Below, piece by piece: positions 1-6,075 of a DNA stretch of 7,919 bases; positions within the stretch are counted from its first letter, which is position 1, and each line of letters opens with the position of its first letter. This DNA is from Lachnospiraceae bacterium (GTDB lineage: Bacteria > Bacillota > Clostridia > Lachnospirales > Lachnospiraceae). A program made the position numbers and the translations under genes. The DNA lies in assembly GCA_015258065.1 (NCBI GenBank), contig JABZIZ010000034.1:1-7919 (forward strand), given 5' to 3'. The notes under the pieces were generated by a model. It saw only the letters and a program-made list of their open reading frames with translations, did not search any database and was not told where the DNA came from.

Positions 1-16
1 ATTGTGCAATCTCATC

Positions 17-45
17 TTGCCGTCTGAAAGGAAAGATGTTAGAAT
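17..45 (+). promoter_or_regulatory. sigma-A type promoter for the small helical protein gene
   Basis: A -35 box TTGCCG (17-22) and a -10 box TAGAAT (40-45) are separated by exactly 17 bases and match the TTGACA/TATAAT consensus at 4 and 5 of 6 positions. The start codon at 79 is 33 bases beyond the -10 box, which leaves room for a short leader with the ribosome binding site. This is a pattern match only. Confidence 0.55.
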
Positions 46-78
46 ACCTCTCGTTTGAACACAAAAGGAGGAGACAAC

Positions 79-297
79 ATGGGTGTTTTTGACGAAATTG
101 GAAAAAAGGTTTCAGATGCAAGCAAAGGTATGATTCCCCAGGACAAGGTGGAAGAAGTCGTATCAAATGTGAAGACGGAAGCACTTTCCGGTGTTGAGAA
201 TGCGAAAGCCCTCGGCATGGAAAAAGCCACCAGCGCACTCAACGAAGTAGAAGAAAAGATCAAGGGCGCCATTTCGGATTCCAAGGATCAGAAGTAA
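79..297 (+). CDS. small charged helical protein, function unknown
   Basis: This is a 72-residue protein starting MGVFDEIGKKVSD. The ATG at 79 was chosen because AAAGGAGGAGA lies directly upstream at ideal spacing; the frame is open further up to a TTG at 55, but that would place the binding site inside the gene. The protein is rich in Lys, Glu, Ala and Ser, has no Cys, no membrane segment and no signal peptide, and shows amphipathic heptad-like patterning, so it is probably a helical cytoplasmic protein. I do not recognise the family; it recalls small stress-type helical proteins in composition only. It has its own promoter and terminator and is convergent with hsdR, so it is probably a host gene flanking the restriction locus and not part of it. 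Confidence 0.8.
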   Translation: MGVFDEIGKKVSDASKGMIPQDKVEEVVSNVKTEALSGVENAKALGMEKATSALNEVEEKIKGAISDSKDQK

Positions 298-326
298 CAC
301 AGAGCAGAAATCACACAGATCAAAGT

Positions 327-371
327 TGTCCCTTCCATCCCTTTTTAGCGGGTAGAAGGGACACTTTTATT
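327..371 (+). terminator. rho-independent terminator after the small protein gene
   Basis: TGTCCCTTC (327-335) pairs perfectly with GAAGGGACA (355-363). Inside the loop, CCC and GGG can extend the pairing. The stem is followed by CTTTTATT on the plus strand. It lies 30 bases after the stop codon of the small gene. On the minus strand the same stem lies about 50 bases past the hsdR stop but has a poorer T-run, so it may only partly serve hsdR. Confidence 0.75.
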
Positions 372-412
372 CGTCGGTTTCTTCCATATCCGGCAGCACA
401 GGGCCCCCGCAA

Positions 413-3400
413 TCAAAGATCGAAGCCGCCGGAGGTGATAAAATCGGTCAGCAGCTTATCCACCCGGTTATTTACCAGGAAGGGCGGTACCTTTTCCCCA
501 TCGACCCTGGAAAAATATTCCTGCGCCCGCTCCCGCACGACAGTGGCCTTCAGTTGATCAAACCGTCCATATTCATTCAGATTCTTTTCATTCACGTTGG
601 TTTCCATAATACGAGTCAGACGCAAACGATCGAGTCCCAATTCCTCCGCCATCCGATCAATCTGATCATTTTTGGCTTTTTTTGCATACTGCACGATGTA
701 ATCGCTGAACGTCATTCCGCTTACCAGTTTTACATCCCCGGTCTGTACATCATGCAAAAAAAGGTTCGCAAACTTCTGCTCTTCCTGCGAAAGATAGGCA
801 AAGGACCGATGCAACTCCTCCAGCGTACGCTCCCTCTCCTGCGGGTCCGTATCCGGATCCGACAGTTCTTTTTTCCATTTTTCAAAACGGGAGTTCATAT
901 AGTGATGATCGATCATCCCGGTGCTCATCTCGGTCAGATACGGGTCTAACGGGAAAGAAAGGCTTCTGGTTTCCGGTCCGTCACCAGAAGCGGGGCGCAG
1001 TTCTTTATAGCGCTGCAACAAAACATCGAAATCCTCCTTGGTCATGGCGCAGCGGATGGATTTACCTCCCTCCTCTTCTGCCGGATTCTCTCCCTCTTGC
1101 AGATTCTCCTCGTCCTCCTCTTCCGGGTCTGTCACAAAGGTATAGACCGGCTTGTCCCAGCGAAATCCCTGGATTTTCGCCGCCTGAAAGGCCTGATTCC
1201 ACTCTCTGAAGAGTCTGGCAAACTTCGCACGGGATGGCGTATCCTCCGGGAGCTTCTCCTTCCCCGGAATCCCTGCATGGTCAAACAGGGAACGGATCTC
1301 CTCGTAAAAAAAGTTCATGTGCCGAATATTCTCTAACAGATGATCGGCGAACAGCCCCTGCGGGCGGTCTCCGGAATAGAGTTTGACCGCATCCTCAATA
1401 TTGCGCTTCATCGTATAAGGTTTGCGGTAATAGCGGATCGAGCCAAAGGGCTTTTCATTGAGATGAAAGAGGCGGTTGGTTCTGGAAAAAGCCTGAATCA
1501 AATTTTGGTAAGTCAGTTCTTTATCCAGATACAGGGTATTCACCCATTTGGAATCGAAACCTGTCAGCATCTGGTTGACCACGATCAGCAAATCCAGCTG
1601 TTCTTCCGTCTTCAGTCTCTCATAGGGTTTCTTGTGCGCCAGTCTGGCGGCAACATCCTTCTTAAAAGCAGGGTACCTGCTGATATCGAAGTTCTGGTCA
1701 TAGCGCGCATTGTAATCCTGTAACATGTCCACCAGACCGTCTTCTTTTAAAAGCGTCTGCTCTCCCCCCTTATTGTCAATGGTCGGGTCGAAGAGCCCGG
1801 TGACTTTGAGATTCGGCGCTATTTCTCCAAAAAAACGATAATACCGTATGGCTTCCGGTATACTGGAAGTCGCAAAGATCCCGTGAAATTTGGAATTTCT
1901 GCTGAGCATCATCCAGTTGTCTGCGATGTCCTTCACGACCGCCTTCTGATATTTTTCAACCTGCCAGGCATCTTTTTCCACATAATCTTCAATCCCCTTC
2001 CGGTAAGAGCCGTCCTCCAGCACCACTCCCGCCATCGGCACCTCTGCCTGTGACAGAAAGTGATAATACTTCTGGCGCATCCCCTCATCGGAAAGGGCTT
2101 CTTCCTCCGACGCCGCGCCGGACTCATGAAGCGCCACCCGTTTCCGCAGATCCTTTGCCTGATAAACAAACACCTGAGTCGGATCAAACCCCAGCACATT
2201 TTGATCCCGGATCCCGTCCGCAATGCTGTAACGGTGCAACTCATCCCCGAAAATATCCGCTGTGGTAAGGGCCTTCTTCCCGTTTTCCGTAAAAACCGGC
2301 GTACCGGTAAAACCAAAGAAAAGCGCCTTCGGAAAGGTCTCTTTGATGATGGTTAACATCTCTCCGAAGGTAGAACGGTGACACTCATCCACGATGAAAA
2401 CCAGTCTTTTCCCCTGAATTTCCTCTAAATCCTTTTTTCGCATCCTCCACGCTTCGTCCTCACGGATTCGGCTCATCTTCTGAATGGAGGACACGATCAG
2501 CGTATTTTTCGGATCTCTGCTCTTTAATTTGGCAAGGAGCATCCTCGTGTCTTCCGTGCCCTGCACCTCTTTCGCATCATCCGCAAACCCTCTGTATTCT
2601 GCCAAAGACTGCGTACCGAGTTCGATCCGGTCCATCAAAAAAATAACCTTATCCGCATCCTTCGAATTGGCAATCAGCTGGGCAGATTTAAAAGAAGTCA
2701 TCGTCTTTCCGGAACCCGTCGTATGCCAGACATAACCGCCCAACTGCCGCCCCTCTTCCCAGTCCTGTTCTTTTACCCGGTCTGAAATTTCATTGACGGC
2801 ATGGTACTGGTAGCTGCGCATCACTTTCAACACCCCGTCGCTGTCATCCGCTACCGTATAAAAGCCGATGAGCTGATGAGCCATAGGGATGCAGAGCAGC
2901 TGTGTGACCACCTGTTTCCAATCATTGACCGGCTCATTGTTGAAATCCGCCCAATGAAAATGAAAGTCCGACTGAAAACTCCCATCCGGTCCGGGATTTG
3001 CAAAATAGAGACTCTCTTCCGGATTCATCGCAACAAAAATCTGCACCAGTGCCAGGATTCCGGTGTAAATCCCTTCGTGCGCATATTTTTGAATCTGATG
3101 TACCGCTTCCTGCACCGGCACACCGGATCTCTTCAGTTCCACATGAAAGACAGGCATCCCGTTGATCAAAAGCAGCAGATCTCCACGGCGATCCTGCAAA
3201 ATCTTTTCTCTTCTCTGAAAAACCGGCTGCTCTGCAATCTGGTATACACTGCTTCCCGCCGCAATTTGCATCCGGTCATAAATCCTTAGACTGACCTCTT
3301 TTCCGAAGTGATCTTTGTCGTCCGGATTTCTCCTCGTAATCGAAACGGAATAACCGTTGATGAATCCATTCAGTGCATGGGGCGTACGCAGGTTGCGAAT

Positions 3401-3610
3401 CTGTTCCAGCAGCTCGTCCATTTCTTCCGGAACGAGGGGAAACTTATTTAACCTATCCACTTCCTGATTGTTATCGTAAAGAATCTTTGCCCAGTTATCG
3501 ATCAGATCCTCTTCCGTCGGATGATGAAGTACCTCTTTTGCCCAACCATGTCTCTGTAGCGCATCAATCACCGCCTGCTCAAATTCCAGCTCGTTCTCAA
3601 ATTGATCCAT
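413..3610 (-). CDS. hsdR: type I restriction enzyme, endonuclease/translocase subunit HsdR
   Basis: HsdR is the ATP-dependent translocating and cleaving subunit that joins HsdM and HsdS to cut unmodified DNA. All expected parts are visible (numbering from the chosen start, 1065 residues). The N-terminal PD-(D/E)xK nuclease has D near 144 in GDLLLLI and E158/K160 in VELKRSG. The helicase Walker A motif TTGSGKT is near 297-303. The DECH box is at about 408-411, with motif III FTGTPVF near 434-440 and motif VI AFSRTNR near 707-713. An acidic low-complexity stretch lies near 828-848. The length fits EcoR124-like enzymes. The frame allows ATG at 3625, but that codon overlaps GATGGAGGAG, whose GGAGG makes a good ribosome binding site for the ATG at 3610, so I prefer MDQFENEL. 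The gene looks intact. No hsdM lies in the window, and the integrase gene is directly upstream. Confidence 0.97.
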   Translation of the reverse strand: MDQFENELEFEQAVIDALQRHGWAKEVLHHPTEEDLIDNWAKILYDNNQEVDRLNKFPLVPEEMDELLEQIRNLRTPHALNGFINGYSVSITRRNPDDKDHFGKEVSLRIYDRMQIAAGSSVYQIAEQPVFQRREKILQDRRGDLLLLINGMPVFHVELKRSGVPVQEAVHQIQKYAHEGIYTGILALVQIFVAMNPEESLYFANPGPDGSFQSDFHFHWADFNNEPVNDWKQVVTQLLCIPMAHQLIGFYTVADDSDGVLKVMRSYQYHAVNEISDRVKEQDWEEGRQLGGYVWHTTGSGKTMTSFKSAQLIANSKDADKVIFLMDRIELGTQSLAEYRGFADDAKEVQGTEDTRMLLAKLKSRDPKNTLIVSSIQKMSRIREDEAWRMRKKDLEEIQGKRLVFIVDECHRSTFGEMLTIIKETFPKALFFGFTGTPVFTENGKKALTTADIFGDELHRYSIADGIRDQNVLGFDPTQVFVYQAKDLRKRVALHESGAASEEEALSDEGMRQKYYHFLSQAEVPMAGVVLEDGSYRKGIEDYVEKDAWQVEKYQKAVVKDIADNWMMLSRNSKFHGIFATSSIPEAIRYYRFFGEIAPNLKVTGLFDPTIDNKGGEQTLLKEDGLVDMLQDYNARYDQNFDISRYPAFKKDVAARLAHKKPYERLKTEEQLDLLIVVNQMLTGFDSKWVNTLYLDKELTYQNLIQAFSRTNRLFHLNEKPFGSIRYYRKPYTMKRNIEDAVKLYSGDRPQGLFADHLLENIRHMNFFYEEIRSLFDHAGIPGKEKLPEDTPSRAKFARLFREWNQAFQAAKIQGFRWDKPVYTFVTDPEEEDEENLQEGENPAEEEGGKSIRCAMTKEDFDVLLQRYKELRPASGDGPETRSLSFPLDPYLTEMSTGMIDHHYMNSRFEKWKKELSDPDTDPQERERTLEELHRSFAYLSQEEQKFANLFLHDVQTGDVKLVSGMTFSDYIVQYAKKAKNDQIDRMAEELGLDRLRLTRIMETNVNEKNLNEYGRFDQLKATVVRERAQEYFSRVDGEKVPPFLVNNRVDKLLTDFITSGGFDL

Positions 3611-3618
3611 TTTGTACT

Positions 3619-3633
3619 CCTCCATCAGCGTAG
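3619..3633 (-). repeat. inverted copy of the hsdS/integrase core element, at the hsdR ribosome binding site
   Basis: Read on the minus strand, this is CTACGCTGATGGAGG. Its last 14 bases match 13 of 14 bases of the element upstream of the integrase gene (4655-4670), in opposite orientation. It contains the hsdR ribosome binding site GGAGG. The two copies therefore form a short imperfect inverted repeat around the integrase gene. The match is short and could be partly due to chance. Confidence 0.4.
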
Positions 3634-3674
3634 AGACTAAATCTCTGATGCGGGTGTCAAAAAGTTTGACTCCC
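3623..3674 (-). promoter_or_regulatory. structured leader of hsdR: two stem-loops and a -35-like box
   Basis: A strong hairpin is formed by GGGTGTCAAA (3652-3661) and TTTGACTCCC (3665-3674), with a three-base loop and one mismatch. A second imperfect stem is formed by CATCAG (3623-3628) with CTGATG (3645-3650), with AGAGA (3632-3636) and TCTCT (3642-3646) as an alternative inner stem. The first hairpin lacks a T-run, so it is not a standard terminator. TTGACA on the minus strand (3656-3661) is a perfect -35 sequence, but no convincing -10 box lies 16-18 bases further on. The region could tune readthrough from the integrase gene into hsdR or be a protein binding site. Confidence 0.35.
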
Positions 3675-3693
3675 TATGATTTTCTTTTACCGC

Positions 3694-4635
3694 TTACGTC
3701 AGATTTGCCAGAGACCGCATGACAAGATCAATATCCTGATTTTCCAACTCCTGGATAATATGCAGATAGGTTTTCTGGGTGGTCGTCATGCTGGCATGTC
3801 CCAGCCTTCTGGCGACACTTCCAATCGACACCCCCGCAAATAGCAAAAGAGAGGCATGCGTGTGACGAAGCCCGTGGACGGAAATCGTGGCGATCCCTAA
3901 TTTCTTGCAATACCTCTCCAGGATTCCATTCACCGTCGAATTATAAATGGGCGCATACCTCTCTTCTTTTTTTACAAAAATCGGCTCGTCCTGCGGCAAA
4001 TCCCTGGTCAAAACCGCAAACTGCATCACGGTCTGCCAGTCAATCTGAATCTTGCGAATCGAGGATTTGTTCTTGGTCTCCGCGAATCCCCCGCCCTTCT
4101 TATAGTTCCATGTCTTGTTGACAAAGAGCAACTGGTGCGCAAAATCAAAGTCCTTCGGTGTCAGCGCCAAAGCTTCCGAAAAACGCATCCCCGTCTTGGC
4201 AACCAGAAGAATGAACCAATCCCAGCTCACCTTCTCCCCCAGGTTCAGACCGGTTAAAAGTGCATGCAGCTCGAACTGATTCAGATACTTGATCTTCTTC
4301 CCCCTGGGCGTCTTACCCTTGAGAATCACCTTCCTCGTCGGATCCCGTTCAATGAATCCCTCATCCACCGCATCCAACAAAGCCCCTTTCAGCTGGTGGT
4401 GAAAATCCATTGTCGTCTGGCGCTCATGATCCCTCGCATAATCGTTGATCAGCTGCTGGTAAACCACCCTTGTCATCTCACAGAGCTTCACCTCGGGAAT
4501 CAGCTTCTGCACCCACCGAAGTGTCATCCTGTATTTGTTTAAGGTTACATCCCGAATCGCCCCCTCTTTATAGATGCGGATCCATCGCTCGTAATAATCT
4601 ACAAACAGATCCGCCTTTTTGGTATCACTCAGCAT
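3694..4635 (-). CDS. tyrosine recombinase / phage-type integrase
   Basis: This 313-residue site-specific recombinase has an N-terminal SAM-like core-binding region (about 8-105) and a C-terminal catalytic domain (about 115-300). The catalytic set is complete: R151 in AKTGMRFSEAL, a beta-hairpin Lys near 188-190, H254 and R257 in HGLRHTHAS, H280 in RRLGHAS, and the nucleophile Y290 in QKTYLHI. The ATG at 4635 has GGGAGGGA as ribosome binding site six bases upstream. The gene is transcribed in the same direction as hsdR, whose start is 83 bases further on, and could be co-transcribed with it. Recombinases in this position of type I loci (hsdM-hsdS-int-hsdR orders) are known to rearrange hsdS genes, so a role in specificity switching is the leading idea. 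An integrase left behind by a mobile element is the alternative. No excisionase gene or phage genes are seen nearby. Confidence 0.93.
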   Translation of the reverse strand: MLSDTKKADLFVDYYERWIRIYKEGAIRDVTLNKYRMTLRWVQKLIPEVKLCEMTRVVYQQLINDYARDHERQTTMDFHHQLKGALLDAVDEGFIERDPTRKVILKGKTPRGKKIKYLNQFELHALLTGLNLGEKVSWDWFILLVAKTGMRFSEALALTPKDFDFAHQLLFVNKTWNYKKGGGFAETKNKSSIRKIQIDWQTVMQFAVLTRDLPQDEPIFVKKEERYAPIYNSTVNGILERYCKKLGIATISVHGLRHTHASLLLFAGVSIGSVARRLGHASMTTTQKTYLHIIQELENQDIDLVMRSLANLT

Positions 4636-4971
4636 AAGTATCCCTCCCGAATCTCTTACGCTGATGAAGGCAACTCTTCCCGCTTACTTTCCTGCGCTCA
4701 GCAAATGCTTAATATATTTTTCGAAAGACAGCAAGACTAAATGAGGATCAATTCTCCCTTACTTGAGCATGTAGTCCTTGGCTTCCCATCCGAATATACA
4801 AATGCAATCATAGAAAAATCAGCATTCCTACACTTATCCTAACTGTTTATCACACCACAATCAACAATGACTTCCTATCCTTGACAGTCGGATTAGAATC
4901 TCCTTCATCTATCGATCAACCATCTCAATAGTGTCTTATTCAAAAATGTTTAAGCCCCAAAAAATGCTTAA
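4636..4971. other. non-coding or decayed stretch between the integrase and the SMI1 remnant
   Basis: I see no complete gene here. The minus strand holds only short open pieces, such as one ending GWEAKDYMLK and another ending EKYIKHLLSAGK, each broken by stops. They look like decayed coding sequence but match no family that I recognise. A weak promoter candidate for the integrase lies on the minus strand near 4840-4870 (TTGATT, 17 bases, TAGGAT). The only clear element is the hsdS-like core at 4655-4670. Confidence 0.5.
4655..4670 (+). repeat. hsdS core element (LHQRK codons) just upstream of the integrase gene
   Basis: CTTACGCTGATGAAGG matches CTTTCGCTGATGAAGG, found in both hsdS copies (5396-5411 and 7360-7375), at 15 of 16 bases and in the same orientation. 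In the hsdS copies this codes for the conserved LHQRK. Here only CLHQRK is readable on the minus strand and similarity stops on both sides, so it is an isolated core and not an extended hsdS end. It ends about 20 bases before the integrase start codon, a common place for a recombinase site. Confidence 0.5.
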
Positions 4972-5202
4972 CCTACGGGAAATACGGTAAGCGAGTGTCT
5001 TCGACGGTTTATATCTCAGTCCCAGTATCTTTCAAATAATCAGTACCCTCTCTCACTCAAATTCGATATACTCAGAAATGATATCCGAAAATTTATTCGA
5101 AATCTCAAGAAAAAAGTTGGTCTGGAAAACAACCTCTATTTCCCAATACTCTCTTTCGTGGAAAAATTGAAGGGAAAAAATAATGAACGAAATGATTATT
5201 GA
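4972..5202 (+). pseudogene. possible C-terminal remnant of a protein upstream of the SMI1 gene
   Basis: The plus strand is open for 76 codons with no start codon, preceded directly by a stop at 4969-4971. It reads from PTGNTVSECLRRF through DILRNDIRKFIRNLKKK to VEKLKGKNNERNDY. Its stop (5200-5202) lies inside the next gene, whose ATG is at 5183, giving an overlap of the kind seen in translationally coupled pairs. Polymorphic toxin genes are often followed by SMI1/KNR4 immunity genes, so it could be a toxin tail. I recognise no toxin motif. The other plus frame and the minus strand (5053-5349) are also open here, so this may be only a chance open frame in AT-rich DNA. Confidence 0.2.
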
Positions 5203-5386
5203 AACAATCAGAAAATATGAAGTACCTGGCGATTTCACCCACAACGCTGTAAGTAGCAAAATGATTGAAACCGCCGAACATGTTCTTAAAATCAAACTAC
5301 CGGAACAGTACATCAATGATTTGCTCCATTCGCAGTTCCTCCTAAACAAACATCTTCTCCAAGAAAGACTTTTTAATGATTTTTAA
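5183..5386 (+). pseudogene. SMI1/KNR4-family immunity-type protein, N-terminal fragment
   Basis: The first 44 or so residues look like the start of SMI1/KNR4 (SUKH) proteins. After MNEMIIETIRKYE there is the typical helix pattern IETAEHVLKIKLPEQYIN, corresponding to the family's 'xxAExxLxxxLPxxYxxxL' segment. Family members usually run to well over 100 residues and continue with a conserved NGG-type segment; here that is absent. From about position 5315 the frame runs into sequence that is the reverse complement of the hsdS 3' end, and it stops at 5386 after 67 codons. The ATG at 5183 has GAAGGGA upstream. SUKH proteins commonly act as immunity proteins for secreted nuclease-type toxins. This copy has lost its core and is almost certainly inactive. 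The fragment boundary coincides with the left end of a direct repeat. Confidence 0.65.
5297..5329 (-). pseudogene. ten-codon stub of a DUF3990-type gene
   Basis: Directly after the hsdS segment's stop and the AGGAGG site, the minus strand reads MEQII followed by DVLFR and a stop. The first five codons are identical to the start of the DUF3990 gene at 7293. The remainder is the reverse complement of the SMI1 gene. The stub shows that the duplicated block carried the hsdS end plus the beginning of the next gene. Confidence 0.6.
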
Positions 5387-5428
5387 CTTTTCCAACTTTC
5401 GCTGATGAAGGGTGATAAGGTGGTCGAG
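5315..5428. repeat. direct repeat copy A (hsdS 3' end and following gene start)
   Basis: This block aligns without gaps to 7279-7392. The first 39 bases (5315-5353) and the last 35 bases (5394-5428) are identical between the copies, with only a few substitutions in between. It covers the hsdS codons for LDHLITLHQRKLEKLK to the stop, the AGGAGG binding site, and ATGGAGCAAATCATT of the next gene. Left of 5315 the copies share nothing: SMI1 here, DUF3990 in the other. Confidence 0.9.
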
Positions 5429-5885
5429 CCGGATAAAGAAGCTACCGATTTCGGTCTGTTCAGGTATGGAAGGCACCATAACTTCCGTTTTGAGAATATT
5501 ATCATTGTACAATCTCTTTATTGTACTGCCTTCAATTCCAGACCATTGAATAACCTCGTAAAGATGTTTTAAGAATGGGTTCACAATTGTCTTATCATGC
5601 TTAAGCCAAACAATATTTGAATCCTGATAATACGCATCCTCGCCCATATATTCAACAGTTCTACCAATACTTCCGGAAGCCGAAATCAGGATGTCACCCT
5701 TTTCCGGATATGCATACATTCGTTTGTATTCTTCGAAAAGTCTTCTTGAGATATAGGCATCAGGCTCACCGCCGAAGGTTCCGATTTTATAAAACGGAAC
5801 ATCACCATTTTCTGATGTCTGGTCTTTGAAAATACGTTTGCACATAGCTACAAAGCCAAAATCCCCCAGCTTACGCTGTTCCCAA
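5342..5885 (-). pseudogene. hsdS: headless hsdS segment with one target recognition domain (silent specificity cassette)
   Basis: This segment is the C-terminal part of, or a one-domain cassette from, a type I specificity subunit. It reads WEQRKLGDFGFVAMCKR at the front, then a recognition domain with the typical YPEKGDILISASGSIG motif, then EQTEIGSFF, the conserved dimer-helix sequence LDHLITLHQRKLEKLK, and the end KKSFLEKMFV. The frame is closed by TGA at 5900-5902, so the usual N-terminal start (as in MNNRKTPIIRFKGF of the neighbour) is missing. An ATG at 5845 exists but has no well-placed binding site. It differs from the right-hand hsdS throughout the recognition domain, yet both ends are repeated there. 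It most likely acts as a donor of an alternative specificity and is not expressed itself. Confidence 0.85.
5861..5885. repeat. direct repeat at the hsdS WEQRKLGD codons, copy A
   Basis: These 25 bases match 7834-7858 with one mismatch and the same orientation. They encode WEQRKLGD on the minus strand. Similarity between the two hsdS copies ends sharply at 5885, which marks the upstream edge of the cassette. Confidence 0.85.
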
Positions 5886-5916
5886 GAAAAAATACTTACT
5901 CATGATTTCCACAAAT

Positions 5917-5945
5917 ATTTTTTCGATATACTTTGACTATGTCAA
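5917..5945 (-). promoter_or_regulatory. weak promoter candidate upstream of the hsdS cassette
   Basis: A perfect -35 box TTGACA (5940-5945) and a -10-like AAAAAT (5917-5922) are 17 bases apart on the minus strand. The -35 box lies in the small palindrome TTGACATAGTCAA. An ATG at 5903 follows very closely and opens a 10-codon frame out of phase with the cassette. Evidence is weak because the region is AT-rich. Confidence 0.2.
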
Positions 5946-5992
5946 CATTTTACGAAATCAAACATTTTAATTGAATCAGATCTCGTATCGTG

Positions 5993-6049
5993 ACTTGCTC
6001 CTTATCTTGCTCCCTTATTTGTGCCTTTACTTGCTCCTTATCTTGCTCC
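5993..6049. repeat. short tandem repeat downstream of dinD, 36-bp period
   Basis: The same 21 bases occur at 5993-6013 and 6029-6049, exactly 36 apart; each unit contains CTTGCTCC twice. On the minus strand the repeat reads EQDKEQV twice, in the same frame as dinD but after three consecutive stop codons (TGA TAA TAG, 6078-6070). This peptide-like frame has no ATG and ends at a TAA near 5955. Confidence 0.75.
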
Positions 6050-6075
6050 TCTGAATCAATCTGTATTCTCTATTA

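Noticed and set aside
1933..2316. long overlapping frames within hsdR (also 554-949, 1340-1723, 2801-3289 on the other strand)
   Set aside because: They are shadows of the hsdR coding sequence, with no supporting binding sites and Arg- or Cys-rich, non-protein-like composition.
3610..3625. upstream ATG of hsdR at 3625 as the start
   Set aside because: The GGAGG inside codons 2-3 of that frame is ideally placed for the ATG at 3610, and no comparable site precedes 3625.
5276..5285. GAACATGTTC palindrome resembling a Gram-positive LexA box
   Set aside because: The LexA consensus has four bases between GAAC and GTTC; here there are two. It lies inside the SMI1 coding frame, with no damage gene starting next to it.
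5053..5349. 98-residue minus-strand frame with hydrophobic segments
   Set aside because: It begins inside the hsdS repeat in a different frame, overlaps the SMI1 gene antisense, and has no ribosome binding site of its own at the start. It is most likely an antisense shadow, though its 3' half cannot be fully excluded.
5993..6049. possible CRISPR-like repeat
   Set aside because: There are only two copies, with a 15-base gap and internal sub-repeats, which is simple tandem duplication and not a repeat-spacer array.
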